NCBI RefSeq assembly: GCF_022919155.1
Contig: NZ_CP095045.1
Coordinates: 372,001 to 436,000, forward strand
Source: Leucobacter allii
Lineage (GTDB): Bacteria; Actinomycetota; Actinomycetes; Actinomycetales; Microbacteriaceae
DNA: 64,000 nt
Reading direction: 5' to 3'
The position numbers and the translations under genes were made by a program. Positions 16,801-26,423 of this stretch are shown one piece after another (position 1 is the first letter of the stretch; every line of letters begins with the position of its first letter). Below the pieces are notes generated by a model. It was not told where the DNA came from. It did not search any database and saw only the letters and a program-made list of their open reading frames with translations.

Positions 16801-18276
16801 ACCGAGGACGACGCGGTCGAGTACCCGCTGGACGGGGATTCGACGGGGCCGCAGCCGGTGGACATGATCATCACGAACACGGGCGAGCTCGCGCTGACGG
16901 ATGTCACGGTGGCCGACCTCACGGTGGAGGGCGCGGAGATCGCGGATCTCAGCTGCGACTTCTCCCCGCTCGGGGGTCCGGCGACCGGCGTCACCTGGGA
17001 CGGGCCGTTCGAGCCGGGCGCGTCCTTCCGCTGCTCCGGCACGCTCACCATGGGACCCGAGGAACTGCACCACGACATCGCCTCGGTCACCGGCCAGCCG
17101 GTCGACGAGGAGGGCGAGCCCTTCGGCGAGGAGATCGGCGACGAGGATCCGTACTGGGCCGTGACCCCGGCCCTGCCGCCGGTGCCCGGCATCGACATCG
17201 TGAAGTTCGACGGCCGCACGAGCGCCCCGGAGAACCCGGTGGACGGCCCCGACGCGGTCGACGGCGAGTACGGCGGCCCGACCCCGGGCGACTGGGCTCC
17301 GGAGATCGACGCCGACACCGAGGACCAGGCGGTCGAGTACCCCCTCAGCGGGGATTCGACGGGCCCGCAGCCGGTGGACATGATCATCACGAACACGGGC
17401 GAGCTCGCGCTCGCGGACGTGACGGTGTCCGATCTCACCGTGCAGGGCTCGGCGCTCGCGGACGTGACGTGCGACTTCTCGCCCCTCGGCGGCCCCGCGA
17501 CAGGGACGAGCTGGGCCGGGCCGTTCCAACCGGGCGATTCCTTCACCTGCACGGGCACCCTCACCATGGGCGCCGCCGAACTGCACCACGACATCGCCTC
17601 GGTCACGGGCCAGCCCGTCGACGAGACCGGCGAGCCCGTCGGGGAGCGCATCGGCGATGAGGACCCGTACTGGGCGCTGACCCCCGAGAAGCCGGTCACC
17701 CCGGGCACGGAGAAGCCGGGCGTCGACATCACGAAGCGCCAGGCGAAGACCGGTGACGAGGCCGACACGACGCAGACGGCGATCACGGCGAAGGCCGGTG
17801 AGCGTGTCATCGTCGAGATGCCGGTCAAGAACTCCGGCGATGTGCCCCTGACCCGGGTCGCGGTCACCGACCGCACCGATGACGGCCCCGCGATGGCGGA
17901 GTTCCGCTGCACCTTCCCCGACGGGACGAAGGTCGACGCGGTCGATGGCGAGGTCCGCTGGGCGGCCACCTTCGCCGATCCGGCCACCGCGCAGTGGGAG
18001 CCCGGCGTCACCTTCATCTGCACGGGCGTCGTCACGCTCGCGGCGGGTCAGGCGCACGCCGACACGGTGACCGTGCACGCGGTCGCCCCGGACGGCACGA
18101 AGCTCACGGATGACAACCCGTTCCACGTCCGTACGCCGGACGCGCCCGGACTGTCCGTGACCGGCGGCACGATCAGCGTCGTGCTCATCGCCTTCGCGGT
18201 CGCGCTCGTCGCGCTCGGCATCGTGCTCATCCTCATCCGCCGTCGGAGCCACCGCGCGAGCGACACCGAGTCGTAG
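13852..18276 (+). CDS. Large repeat-containing surface protein with SdrD-like and DUF7507-like domains
   Basis: A 1474-residue cell-surface protein. An Arg-rich signal peptide ends near ALAAPG (residue ~38). A first Ig-like segment (EVNRDFSGDGVYEAALDPGQ) is followed by a large propeller-like region (~150-620, with SEDGATLYAVNLAEKSLYTF and similar). An SdrD B-type domain (IQIGNYVWFDQDRDGEQGADE) begins near 630. Three near-identical ~172-residue units follow, each from GIDIVKFDGR to EDPYWA, then a related fourth domain. The end has LSVTGG (1434-1439), a membrane helix and RRRSH. LSVTG resembles an LPxTG sorting motif with Pro replaced by Ser. ATG 13852 follows GGAGGAG. Acidic composition suits an adhesin or S-layer-like stalk. 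Confidence 0.85.
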   Translation: MHRTQRRRARRRFTAIASGLAALTLTAGVVTPALAAPGDGVLTVEVNRDFSGDGVYEAALDPGQSGIEVTVTDGTTTLGPLATDANGHADFDLGTLAGSRFRVDVTIPDTAPDYLEFAPAATTATADAFRSATSFVDGATQTVHVGVWNPSTYVTRNPKVAVAQQVSRGTADTRRSLMITDWDNRGPFDMTNADNAAGIAQVASQAETGTVFGTAWDYRRNGLFSAAYAKSYTVYGPGGPGGIYRTDTAAGGTSGNTVLWATVPNAGTSVHQTIAGRDDAFFLAAGSEGLGGLAMSEDGATLYAVNLAEKSLYTFDAAAAAPAAPTGSTAIADPGCVGGDWRPFAVTVRDGEVYVGGICDASVSLARADLAVHILRLDGGAFAPVYSHALDFGRGSQAYADPPGNLTDPEVSTHWNPWRDTWDADIALAFTNTGNSRVPIYPMPLLTSFAFENDGSLVLDFRDRKTDSYPSNGTGPDGVTPTAGHVAGGDLNKVCLTGGVYEWEGEGACPNNATQENSAQSPFDRVEFFPGEFMTGEPRYGANVTHTENSLGAVLLSPREPDVLATTMNPTQLYNSSGFGFYDRQDGSGPGNDWENRALLIAGNASAGNFAKGSGLGGVSLLAAPAPIQIGNYVWFDQDRDGEQGADEIAVPGATVRLLDADGNVLAETTTDENGEYYFGGEGGYALVPGAEYIVEFDLTTVDPTQLPGSPSLDELSFTVTQDPDAGEIHDSNPTPTDNPLIGRAPVTAPDHPGGVDHTIDAGIFFGRPGIDIVKFDGRAEAPENPVDGPDAVDGEYGDPTPGAWDPAVDADTEDTAVEYPVSGGSTGPQPVDMIITNTGNLALTDVSVADLTVEGAEIADLSCDFSPLGGPATGTSWDGPFAPGDSFRCSGTLTMGYDELHHDIASVTGQPVDEEGEPVGEEIGDEDPYWATTPVAPVPGIDIVKFDGRAETPENPVDGPDAVDGEYGDPTPGDWDPSVDADTEDDAVEYPLDGDSTGPQPVDMIITNTGELALTDVTVADLTVEGAEIADLSCDFSPLGGPATGVTWDGPFEPGASFRCSGTLTMGPEELHHDIASVTGQPVDEEGEPFGEEIGDEDPYWAVTPALPPVPGIDIVKFDGRTSAPENPVDGPDAVDGEYGGPTPGDWAPEIDADTEDQAVEYPLSGDSTGPQPVDMIITNTGELALADVTVSDLTVQGSALADVTCDFSPLGGPATGTSWAGPFQPGDSFTCTGTLTMGAAELHHDIASVTGQPVDETGEPVGERIGDEDPYWALTPEKPVTPGTEKPGVDITKRQAKTGDEADTTQTAITAKAGERVIVEMPVKNSGDVPLTRVAVTDRTDDGPAMAEFRCTFPDGTKVDAVDGEVRWAATFADPATAQWEPGVTFICTGVVTLAAGQAHADTVTVHAVAPDGTKLTDDNPFHVRTPDAPGLSVTGGTISVVLIAFAVALVALGIVLILIRRRSHRASDTES
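16162..17706 (+). repeat. Three tandem ~515-bp coding repeats in the surface protein
   Basis: Units begin at about 16162, 16675 and 17191 (periods 513 and 516 bp). They are highly alike at DNA level, sharing long exact runs such as those around ATCGACATCGTGAAGTTCGA and GTGGACATGATCATCACGAA. Each encodes one Ig-like DUF7507-type module. High nucleotide identity implies recent duplication or gene conversion, and copy number could vary by recombination. Confidence 0.9.
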
Positions 18277-18289
18277 GAGCGGCCCGCTG

Positions 18290-18331
18290 CGCCGATCGCC
18301 GGAACGGGTTCGCCCGCTCCGGCGATCGGCG
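18290..18331 (+). terminator. Probable intrinsic terminator after the surface protein
   Basis: A perfect 14-bp stem, CGCCGATCGCCGGA (18290-18303) and its complement (18318-18331), with a 14-base loop, starts 13 bases after the stop codon. There is no U-tract, as is common for hairpin terminators in high-GC actinobacteria. It also separates this gene from deoA, whose ATG is 25 bases further on. Confidence 0.65.
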
Positions 18332-18355
18332 TGCGCGCGGGCGTAGAGTGATCCC

Positions 18356-19717
<1,362 letters not shown>

Positions 19718-20090
19718 CGGGGCGCTCCGTGTGCCCGCACCCGCGGTGCCGCGGGTGCGAGCAGGCACGGGCGGGTACGGGCACGGGTGCAGACAGGCAC
19801 GGGCGCGGGTGCGGGCGGGCGCGGGTGTCCGGTTCGGGGCGCGGGGTCGGCGACGCGGGATTCGGCGTCCGGTGCGTGTTCCGTCGGTTGTGGATGCGGC
19901 GTCGGTGAGTCGGGAATCGGCGTTTCGGGCTCACGGAAGCCGCATCGCTCACCGAAGCGGACCGGGAAGCGGACGGCGGACCGGGAACGGCACCGGGAGC
20001 GGGAGCGGAACCGGAAGCGGCACCGGGAGCGGCACGGGGAGGGGGAACGGAGCGGGAGCGGAGCGTCGCCGTGCGGCGGAGCGCGCCGCG
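19718..20090. repeat. Low-complexity GC-rich intergenic region with short degenerate tandem repeats
   Basis: No gene is supported. 19739-19830 is made of imperfect GCACGGGCGGGT-type units, and 19960-20065 of purine-rich 6-bp units (variants of ACCGGG, GAGCGG, GGAACC). Translations in any frame are Arg/Gly-rich and unconvincing. It lies between the convergent deoA and nnrD genes, so it may serve for termination or simply be a slippage-prone spacer. Confidence 0.6.
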
Positions 20091-21008
20091 TCAGCGTTCG
20101 ACGCGTCCGACGAGCTCCGCCCAGGCGGCGGGCAGGGCGTCCGCGACGTCGCGGGCGGTGATCGGCCGCCCGGCCCCGCGGCCCTCGGGGTCGCCTGCGG
20201 CGATGCGAGCCGCGGCGTCGTGCAGCACGGCCGCGGTCGCGGCGAGTCGGACCGGCAGCGCGGCGTCGGCCCGCACGGCCTCGGCGTGCTGCGCGAGGAG
20301 CGCGCCGAGGGCGCCGGCCAGCACGTCGCCGGTGCCGGCGCTCGCGAGCCACGGCGTCGCCGGCCCAGCGTGCAGCACCTCGCCGTTCGGCGACGCGCAG
20401 CGGGTCACGGATCCCTTGAGCAGGACGGTGGCGCCGAGCTCGGCGGCGAGCTCCGCGACCGCGGCATCCCGGGCGGCGCCGTCAGCGGCGGAGTCGCGGC
20501 CCGACTCCGCCGCGCCGCGCTCGGCGAGGCGGGCGAACTCGCCGGCGTGCGGGGTGAGGACGAGCGGCGCGTGCTCCGATCCGATGCCTCGGACGAGATC
20601 GAGCGCGCCCGCGTCGACGACCACGGGCGCGGTGCCGCGCAGGAGTGCGCGCAGGGCCGCGGCTTCCGCCGCCGTGCGCAGCGCGGGATCGGTGCCGGAA
20701 CCGATGACCCAGGCATCGCAGCGGCCCGTGCCGAACACGGTCTCGGGACGTGCGGCGAGCACCGCCGCCGCGGGCGCCGCGAGACCGGGGACCGCCGAGC
20801 GGGCGCCAGGGGACTCCGATCCCGGGACGTAGCGGACCATGCCGCTCCCCGCCCGCCAGGCGGCCTCGACCCCGAGCACCGCGGCCCCGGGGTAGCGCGC
20901 GGAACCCGTGCGGAGCCCCACGACGCCCCGGCGGTACTTGTCGTCGCCCGGGCCGGGGGAGCGCAGCAGCTCGGCCGCGCGTTCCCTGGTCCAGGCGGGG
21001 GCGTTCAC
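20091..21008 (-). CDS. nnrD: ADP-dependent NAD(P)H-hydrate dehydratase
   Basis: A 305-residue repair enzyme restoring NAD(P)H from its damaged hydrate (EC 4.2.1.136). The ribokinase-like fold is indicated by DDKYRRGVVGLRTGSARYPGAAVLGVEAAWRAGSG, then APLVLTPHAGEFARL and the nucleotide/phosphate loop ASAGTGDVLAGALGALLAQ. Only the dehydratase half is present; the epimerase NnrE is not fused. GTG 21008 overlaps the stop of the upstream phosphosugar mutase by 4 bp (GTGA), so the two are co-translated. A frame open upstream of this start is the shadow of that gene. Confidence 0.9.
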   Translation of the reverse strand: MNAPAWTRERAAELLRSPGPGDDKYRRGVVGLRTGSARYPGAAVLGVEAAWRAGSGMVRYVPGSESPGARSAVPGLAAPAAAVLAARPETVFGTGRCDAWVIGSGTDPALRTAAEAAALRALLRGTAPVVVDAGALDLVRGIGSEHAPLVLTPHAGEFARLAERGAAESGRDSAADGAARDAAVAELAAELGATVLLKGSVTRCASPNGEVLHAGPATPWLASAGTGDVLAGALGALLAQHAEAVRADAALPVRLAATAAVLHDAAARIAAGDPEGRGAGRPITARDVADALPAAWAELVGRVER

Positions 21009-22816
21009 GATCCCGACTGCTCCGTCCGGAGCCCGTCGAGGTAGTCGGCGACCGCCGCTTCGAGGGACGCGAGGGCCGTTTCGGCGGCGGCGCGGCGATC
21101 GGCGGCCGTGCCGACGTCGCTGAAGGTGTCGAGATACACCTTGAGCTTCGGCTCCGTGCCGCTCGGCCGGATCATGACGCGCGAGCCGTCCGCGAGGTCG
21201 TACCGCAGCACGTCGGCCGTGGACGCGATGCCGGCGGTCTCGATGCCCGCCACCGAGAGATCCTGCGCGCGTGCGACGGCCGTCTCGCCGAAGGCGCGGG
21301 GCGGGGTGCGCCTGGCGGCCGCGCTGAGCGCCGCCGCCGCGGCCTGCGACTCCAGGCGGAGCGTGACCTGCCCGCTCGCGAAATGGCCGAAGCGCTCGCT
21401 CGCCTCGTCGAGCCGATCCCACACGGTGCGCCCCTCCGCCGCGAGCTCGCGGACCATGGCGATGGCGTCGGCGCTCGCGGAGATGCCGTCCTTGTCGCGC
21501 ACGATCTCCGGGTGCGTGAGATAGCCGAGCGCCTCCTCGAAGCCGAAGACGAGCTCGGGGACGCGGGAGACCCACTTGAAGCCGGAGAAGGTCTCGGCGT
21601 AGTCGAGCCCGTACTCGCGAGCCACCGCGCCGAGAGCGGGGGAGGAGACGATCGTGCACGCGAGGGCGCCGCGCGGCGAGCGGCCGGCGAGCGCGGCCCG
21701 CCGCACCTCCCGCTCCGCGGCCCGCCAGCCGAGCAGCAGCCCGAGTTCGTTGCCGGTGAGGCGCCGGTAGCCCGCGGGGTCCTCGGAGTGGGGGAGCGCG
21801 ATGGCCAGGCGATCGGCGTCGGGATCGTGCGCGACGACGAGGGCCGCCTCCGCCGCTCGGGCCGTGCGGACGGCGAGGTCGAGCGCCCCGGGCTCCTCGG
21901 GGTTCGGGAAGGAGACGGTCGGGAAGGCGCCGTCAGGGCGATCCTGCTCCCGCACCACCGTCACGCGCGGCAGGCCGACGGCCCCGAAGACGCGCTGCGC
22001 GAGATCGGAGCCCACGCCGTGCATGGCCGTGTACACGATCCGCAGCTCGGTCCCGGACGCCGCGGCGACGCCGGAGCCCGAGGAATCCGCCGGGAGCCCG
22101 GCGAGCACCGCGGCCGCGGTCTCGGCGACGTAGGCGTCGGCGACGCCGCGCCCGAGCTCCGTGTACTCGACGGAGCGCGGGATGAGCGCGACGGGGGTCG
22201 AGCCGAAGACCTCGATCGCGGCGGCGATCTCCTGGTCGCTCGGCGCGACGATCTGCGAGCCGGCGTCGGCGTCGCCGAGGTACACCTTGTAGCCGTTGTC
22301 CTGGGGCGGGTTGTGGCTCGCGGTGATCATGACCCCGGCCGAGACGCCCAGGTGCCGCACGGCGAAGGCCGTGAGCGGCGTGGGCCCCGGCTCGGGCAGC
22401 AGGTAGACGCGGAGGCCGGCGCCCGTCATCACCGCCGCCGCATCGCGGGCGAAGACCGAGGAGCCGACGCGCCCGTCGTAGCCGACGACCACGGACGGCG
22501 GCGTGTCGCACGCGCCGCGCCGCGCACGGTCGAGGAGGAACGCGGCGAAGCCGGCGCTCGTCTGCGAGACCACGACGCGGTTCATGCGGCGCGGGCCCGC
22601 GCCGAGGCGGCCGCGCAACCCCGCCGTGCCGAAGGTCAGGCGACCCCCGAAGGCGTCCTCCAGCTCGGCCGCCGCGGCCGCGGCCGCCGCGGGATCGGGG
22701 CCCTCGGCGAGGGCGACGAGGCGGCGCACCTCCCCGCGAGTCTCGGGGTCGGGATCCTGCTTCGCCCACGCGCGGGCCTCGGCGATCCGCGTCGCGCCCT
22801 CCTCGGCTGCTGCCAT
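21005..22816 (-). CDS. Phosphomannomutase/phosphoglucomutase family phosphosugar mutase
   Basis: A 603-residue alpha-D-phosphohexomutase interconverting hexose-1- and hexose-6-phosphates (EC 5.4.2.8/5.4.2.2), or phosphopentoses. Catalytic serine loop GVMITASHNPPQDNGYKVY, metal loop DPDADRLAIAL, sugar-specificity loop FGFEEALGY and phosphate-binding loop IRPSGTEPKLKVY are all present in order. The length (~600) fits the PmmB/PGM2-like branch, often beside nucleoside-salvage genes where ribose- or deoxyribose-1-phosphate is a plausible substrate. ATG 22816 is used; the gene is first in a two-gene unit with nnrD. Confidence 0.92.
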   Translation of the reverse strand: MAAAEEGATRIAEARAWAKQDPDPETRGEVRRLVALAEGPDPAAAAAAAAELEDAFGGRLTFGTAGLRGRLGAGPRRMNRVVVSQTSAGFAAFLLDRARRGACDTPPSVVVGYDGRVGSSVFARDAAAVMTGAGLRVYLLPEPGPTPLTAFAVRHLGVSAGVMITASHNPPQDNGYKVYLGDADAGSQIVAPSDQEIAAAIEVFGSTPVALIPRSVEYTELGRGVADAYVAETAAAVLAGLPADSSGSGVAAASGTELRIVYTAMHGVGSDLAQRVFGAVGLPRVTVVREQDRPDGAFPTVSFPNPEEPGALDLAVRTARAAEAALVVAHDPDADRLAIALPHSEDPAGYRRLTGNELGLLLGWRAAEREVRRAALAGRSPRGALACTIVSSPALGAVAREYGLDYAETFSGFKWVSRVPELVFGFEEALGYLTHPEIVRDKDGISASADAIAMVRELAAEGRTVWDRLDEASERFGHFASGQVTLRLESQAAAAALSAAARRTPPRAFGETAVARAQDLSVAGIETAGIASTADVLRYDLADGSRVMIRPSGTEPKLKVYLDTFSDVGTAADRRAAAETALASLEAAVADYLDGLRTEQSGS

Positions 22817-22966
22817 GAGCTGATGCCCCTTCCCCCGGAACGTCGCGGATCCGGCACCGGGACCGCGCTCTGCTGAAGTGTTTTCAAGTTATCACCTCGA
22901 GCCCCGGCATCGGTCCCGACGGGCGCCGCCACGAACGGGACCTGCGAAGGGGCACGGCGAACGGGC

Positions 22967-24829
22967 TCAATGAACGGGCGCAGCGATCGGGCACTGCGCG
23001 AGGAACCGGTGAACGCTCCCGCGGTAGACTGGAGGCCGGCGACTGGGCGCCGCCCGCCTCCGCCCGTCAGCCCCGGTTCCGACGAAAGGCCCTCCCATGT
23101 GCGCACCCGTGCTCTGCTCCACCTGCCAGAAGACGACGTGGACCGGCTGCGGCGAGCACATCGAGGAGGCGCTCGCCGGCGTCGCCGCCGAGAACCGCTG
23201 CCGCTGCGCCCGATAGCCGGAGTTCCCGGCTTGCCGGCTGTTCCGCCCGCTCCGCCCGCTGCAGCGCGATGAGGCGCGCCGCGCGACGGGGGCACCCGCC
23301 CGCCGCCAGCAGGGGCCGCCCGCCCGCCGCGCGTCTCGGTCACCCGCCCGCCGCCCGCCCGTCGGCGCTCCGGCCATCCGCGCCGCCCCCTCGTCCGCCC
23401 GCGTCGCCGTATCGCTCGGCGCGAGGTCGCCGCAGCCGATCGCCGCCTGCACGGCGAGCCAGCACTCCGCGGTGTCCTCCATCGAGGAGAGGTCGCGGTC
23501 GATGATCTTCTCGATGCGCGAAACGCGCGCGATGAGGGTCTGGCGGTGGACGAAGAGCCGCTCCGCCGCCCGCACCCAGCTCCGGTTCTCCTCGAGGAAG
23601 ACCCGCAGCGTCTGCGTCAGCGCGGTGCCCCGCTGGGCGTCGTAGGTCTGCAGCGGTCCGAGCACCTGACCGGCGATGCTGCGCAGCTGCTCGACGTCGT
23701 TCGGGAGGAAGAGCGAGCCGGTCGCCTGCTCCTCGTAGCGCAGCACCCGCCCGGGCTGATGGTTCCTGATGAGCGCGCTGCGCGCCTGCCGGAACGCCGC
23801 GGGCACGGCCGCGAGCTCGGTGAACGGCGCGCTCGCCCCGAGGCGTTCCACGGTTGCCGCGACGCTCTCCAAACGGGCGTCCGCCACCGCCCCGGACTCG
23901 GCGAGGAGGACGACCTGACCCTCCCGCACGGTCGCGAGCGCGGGCGTGCCGGCGGTCGCGAAGACCGCGTGCGCGCTCTCGAGCGCCGCGCGGACGTCGC
24001 CGGACTGGCCGACGGCGAGGATGAACGGCGGCGCGAGCCCGAATGCGGCGATGAGCTGCGTCGACGGGGCGCCCTGCCGCGACTCGTCGCAGAGATCGGC
24101 GAGCAGCAGCGAGCCGTGCAGCCATTCCCGGCGTCTGGCGGCCGCCCGGGTCGAGAGGGCGTTGCCCACGATCGCCGCGGCCTCCCGCAGCAGTTCGGGG
24201 TCCAGCCGGTTCGCCCCGTCGGCATGGAGCTCGGGGCTCGACGGGGCGTGCAGCACCGTCGCGAACGACGCGTCCCCGGTGCGCCGGACCGGTCCCGGAC
24301 GCCCGCCCCCGCCGCTCGCGCGCACGGCGAGGCGCGCGCCGATGATGGCGCCGAGCGCGTCGAGCAGCGCGTCGAGCGGTGCATCGACGGCGTGCTCGCC
24401 GAGCGCCGCGTACATCCGCTCCGTCTGCGCCACCCGCTGCTCGCGCTCGGCCTGCGCGGCCTCCGCCACCGTCATGGCGAGGAGCACGTACGGGACCTCG
24501 TGCGCGGTGCGGAGCACGGGGAACCCCAGCGTCGTGGCGTAGGCGAGCGCCTGCTCGGTGATCGGCGCCGCCAGCATCTCCGGGTCGATCGCGACCGCGG
24601 CGATCCCGGCGCGCTGCATCCCCGCGATGTAGGCGCACTGGGCCTCGGGCGCCTCCGGGAAGCCGATCCCCGTGGTCATCACGAGCGCGCCGGGGCCGAG
24701 CCAGCGCCACGGCTCCGGTCGCTCGCACACGTGGGCCCAGGTGATGCGCCGCGACTCCCCGACCCCCGGCGTCAACGAGTCGGTGCGGACGGCCGGGGAA
24801 TCGAGCAGCGACCTGACGGTGAACGCCAT
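22967..24829 (-). CDS. PucR-family transcriptional regulator with an extended C-terminal tail
   Basis: A 620-residue regulator. Residues about 1-125 form the PucR N-terminal sensory domain (VRSLLDSPAVRTDSLTPG, WAHVCERPEPWRWLGPGALVMTTG). A GGDEF-like middle part follows, then the PucR helix-turn-helix near 405-450 (LRVFLEENRSWVRAAERLFVHRQTLIARVSRIEKI). PucR proteins normally end shortly after this; here the frame runs on for ~150 Arg/Ala/Gly-rich residues and lies antisense to the small Cys-rich gene (residues ~538-578). The true 3' end may have been lost. It lies 69 bp downstream of a flavin amine oxidase on the same strand, its probable target together with the divergent ABC operon. Confidence 0.85.
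   Translation of the reverse strand: MAFTVRSLLDSPAVRTDSLTPGVGESRRITWAHVCERPEPWRWLGPGALVMTTGIGFPEAPEAQCAYIAGMQRAGIAAVAIDPEMLAAPITEQALAYATTLGFPVLRTAHEVPYVLLAMTVAEAAQAEREQRVAQTERMYAALGEHAVDAPLDALLDALGAIIGARLAVRASGGGGRPGPVRRTGDASFATVLHAPSSPELHADGANRLDPELLREAAAIVGNALSTRAAARRREWLHGSLLLADLCDESRQGAPSTQLIAAFGLAPPFILAVGQSGDVRAALESAHAVFATAGTPALATVREGQVVLLAESGAVADARLESVAATVERLGASAPFTELAAVPAAFRQARSALIRNHQPGRVLRYEEQATGSLFLPNDVEQLRSIAGQVLGPLQTYDAQRGTALTQTLRVFLEENRSWVRAAERLFVHRQTLIARVSRIEKIIDRDLSSMEDTAECWLAVQAAIGCGDLAPSDTATRADEGAARMAGAPTGGRRAGDRDARRAGGPCWRRAGAPVARRASSRCSGRSGRNSRQAGNSGYRAQRQRFSAATPASASSMCSPQPVHVVFWQVEQSTGAHMGGPFVGTGADGRRRAAPSRRPPVYRGSVHRFLAQCPIAAPVH
23097..23216 (+). CDS. Small cysteine-rich protein (39 aa)
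   Basis: Reading from ATG 23097 gives 39 residues: MCAPVLCSTCQKTTW, TGCGEHIEEALAGV, AAENRCRCAR. Six cysteines and one histidine sit in a tight pattern (CxxCxxC, then GCGxH, then CxC), consistent with metal binding. I recognise a widely occurring actinobacterial small-protein pattern (Cys-x-x-Cys-x-Lys-Thr-Thr-Trp-x-Gly-Cys-Gly-x-His) of unknown function. A GAAAGG 8 bases upstream is a fair ribosome binding site. It is antisense to the unusual C-terminal tail of the PucR gene. Confidence 0.8.
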   Translation: MCAPVLCSTCQKTTWTGCGEHIEEALAGVAAENRCRCAR

Positions 24830-24897
24830 GCGAACCGTCTAGTGGCGCCGCGGATCGGTGCGGGAGGCGGCGGGAGCGCGCGAGTCGATCGCCACGC

Positions 24898-26127
24898 TCA
24901 CCCGCGCAGCTCCCGGATCAGCGCGGTCGCGGCCCGGACGCCGGAGGCGACCGCGCCGGAGAGCGATTGCGCGAGCCCCGTGTGCTCGCCGGCGATGGCG
25001 ACCCGGCCCGCGCTGCGCTCGAAGGCCCCCGCGTCGGCCGCGGTCCAGGCGAGGCCCGGCGCCGTGTACGCGCCTCGGGCCCAGGGGTCGTCCGCCCAGG
25101 TGGTGAGCAGCACGTCGCCGTCGATCTCGAGCTCCGGCCGCATCCGCCGCAGCTCCGCGACCCACCCCGCCGGTCCGCCCGCCACCCCGAGGGCGTCGAG
25201 GGCGGACGGACCGCCGGCGAAGGAGGAGAGCGCGTCGATGCGGTGCTCGCCGTCGACGGAGAGCGAGCGCCAGGACCACCAGGTGTGCTCGGGGTGCTGC
25301 AGCGCGATGTCGTCGTCGACGCGGGAGAGGGGCACGCCGAGCTTCGCCGCGACGCCCATGAAGCGGTGATCGAGGGCCAGCTGCTGCGCCTCGGGGAGCG
25401 CGAAGCCGAGGTCGAGGCCGCGCAGGATCGGGAGGGGCACGGCGAGGACCGCCGCATCGCCGTCGACGCGCGACCCGTCGGCGAGCACCGCCTGCACGCC
25501 GCGCGCCGACTGCTCGAGCCCGGTGATCGGGTGCTCGAGCCGCACGCGATCGCCGAGCCTGCGGGCGATCTCGACGGACAGCGACTGGTTGCCGCCGACG
25601 AGACGGCCGCCGTCCTCGACGTAGCCGCCGGCGGTCGCCGACTCGTGGAGCAGCACCGCCTCGGCGCTGACGAGCGCGGGGTCGGCCGCGGCCGAGGTGG
25701 TCGTGCGGCGGTAGACCGGATCGAGCCGGTAGTCCGCGCCGAGCGCCTCGGCGAAGGCGCGCTCGAGCGAGATCTCGCGCTCGCCGTCGGCGAGCATGCG
25801 GGAGAGGGCGGCGCGCACGCGCTCGGTGGTGTCCGCGAGCTCCGCGAAGGAGATCACCCGCCCATTGACGGTCCGGCGGCCGTAGCGCACGTGGTGCGAC
25901 ATGATCGGCACCTCCAGCTCGGCCGCGAGCCGGCGGATGGCGAACTCCGTCGGGAAGATGTACTCGCCGCCCCGCTCGGTGAGTTCGCCGTTGCCGAGCC
26001 GTTCGGACCAGGTGCGGCCGCCGACGCGATCCCGCGCCTCGAGCACGGTGCAGCGATGCCCGGCCTTCTCCAGTTCCCAGGCGGCGGTGAGGCCGGCGAG
26101 CCCCGCCCCGATGACGACGATGTCCAT
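24898..26127 (-). CDS. FAD-dependent amine oxidase
   Basis: A 409-residue flavin monoamine-oxidase-family enzyme that would oxidatively deaminate an amine or polyamine. The dinucleotide fold [23 protein letters not shown] and [13 protein letters not shown] open the protein; GGEYIFPTE corresponds to the flavin-contacting segment, and [28 protein letters not shown] closes the FAD site. It lacks membrane anchor and signal, so it is cytoplasmic. ATG 26127 has AAGGAG 7 bases upstream. It precedes the PucR gene and is divergent from the Pot-type ABC operon, suggesting uptake-then-oxidation of the same substrate. Confidence 0.9.
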   Translation of the reverse strand: MDIVVIGAGLAGLTAAWELEKAGHRCTVLEARDRVGGRTWSERLGNGELTERGGEYIFPTEFAIRRLAAELEVPIMSHHVRYGRRTVNGRVISFAELADTTERVRAALSRMLADGEREISLERAFAEALGADYRLDPVYRRTTTSAAADPALVSAEAVLLHESATAGGYVEDGGRLVGGNQSLSVEIARRLGDRVRLEHPITGLEQSARGVQAVLADGSRVDGDAAVLAVPLPILRGLDLGFALPEAQQLALDHRFMGVAAKLGVPLSRVDDDIALQHPEHTWWSWRSLSVDGEHRIDALSSFAGGPSALDALGVAGGPAGWVAELRRMRPELEIDGDVLLTTWADDPWARGAYTAPGLAWTAADAGAFERSAGRVAIAGEHTGLAQSLSGAVASGVRAATALIRELRG

Positions 26128-26235
26128 GCGCTGCTCCTTCGCGATCCGGTCGCGCCGCGATGCGCGCCGTACCCGTCCCATCGTAGGAGCGCCGCGGCCG
26201 CGGCGCTCGGGCGGCCGCGATCCGTCCGACGAAAC

Positions 26236-26280
26236 CATATCTTCGTACGCCCGCGCGGTACGCCTCCGTACGAAGCTATG
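26236..26280. promoter_or_regulatory. Inverted repeat (candidate operator) between amine oxidase and ABC operon
   Basis: CATATCTTCGTACG (26236-26249) and CGTACGAAGCTATG (26267-26280) are inverted repeats matching at 13 of 14 positions, 17 bp apart. The site lies 109-153 bp before the amine oxidase and 144-188 bp before the ABC substrate-binding gene. The same CGTACGAAG core occurs upstream of the other amine oxidase (45949-45957). The PucR regulator next door is the obvious candidate binder. Confidence 0.55.
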
Positions 26281-26423
26281 AATCTCGCGCTCCCGCGGTA
26301 ACGAAGAGGTAACGGGCCGGGGGCCGGCCCGCGGCCGCGTTGGTAGCGTCGGGGCACCCGGCGGCTCCTGCGAGCCGCGGCGCTCGCCGACCGTCGGGTT
26401 CCACGATCACGACGAGGTGAGGG

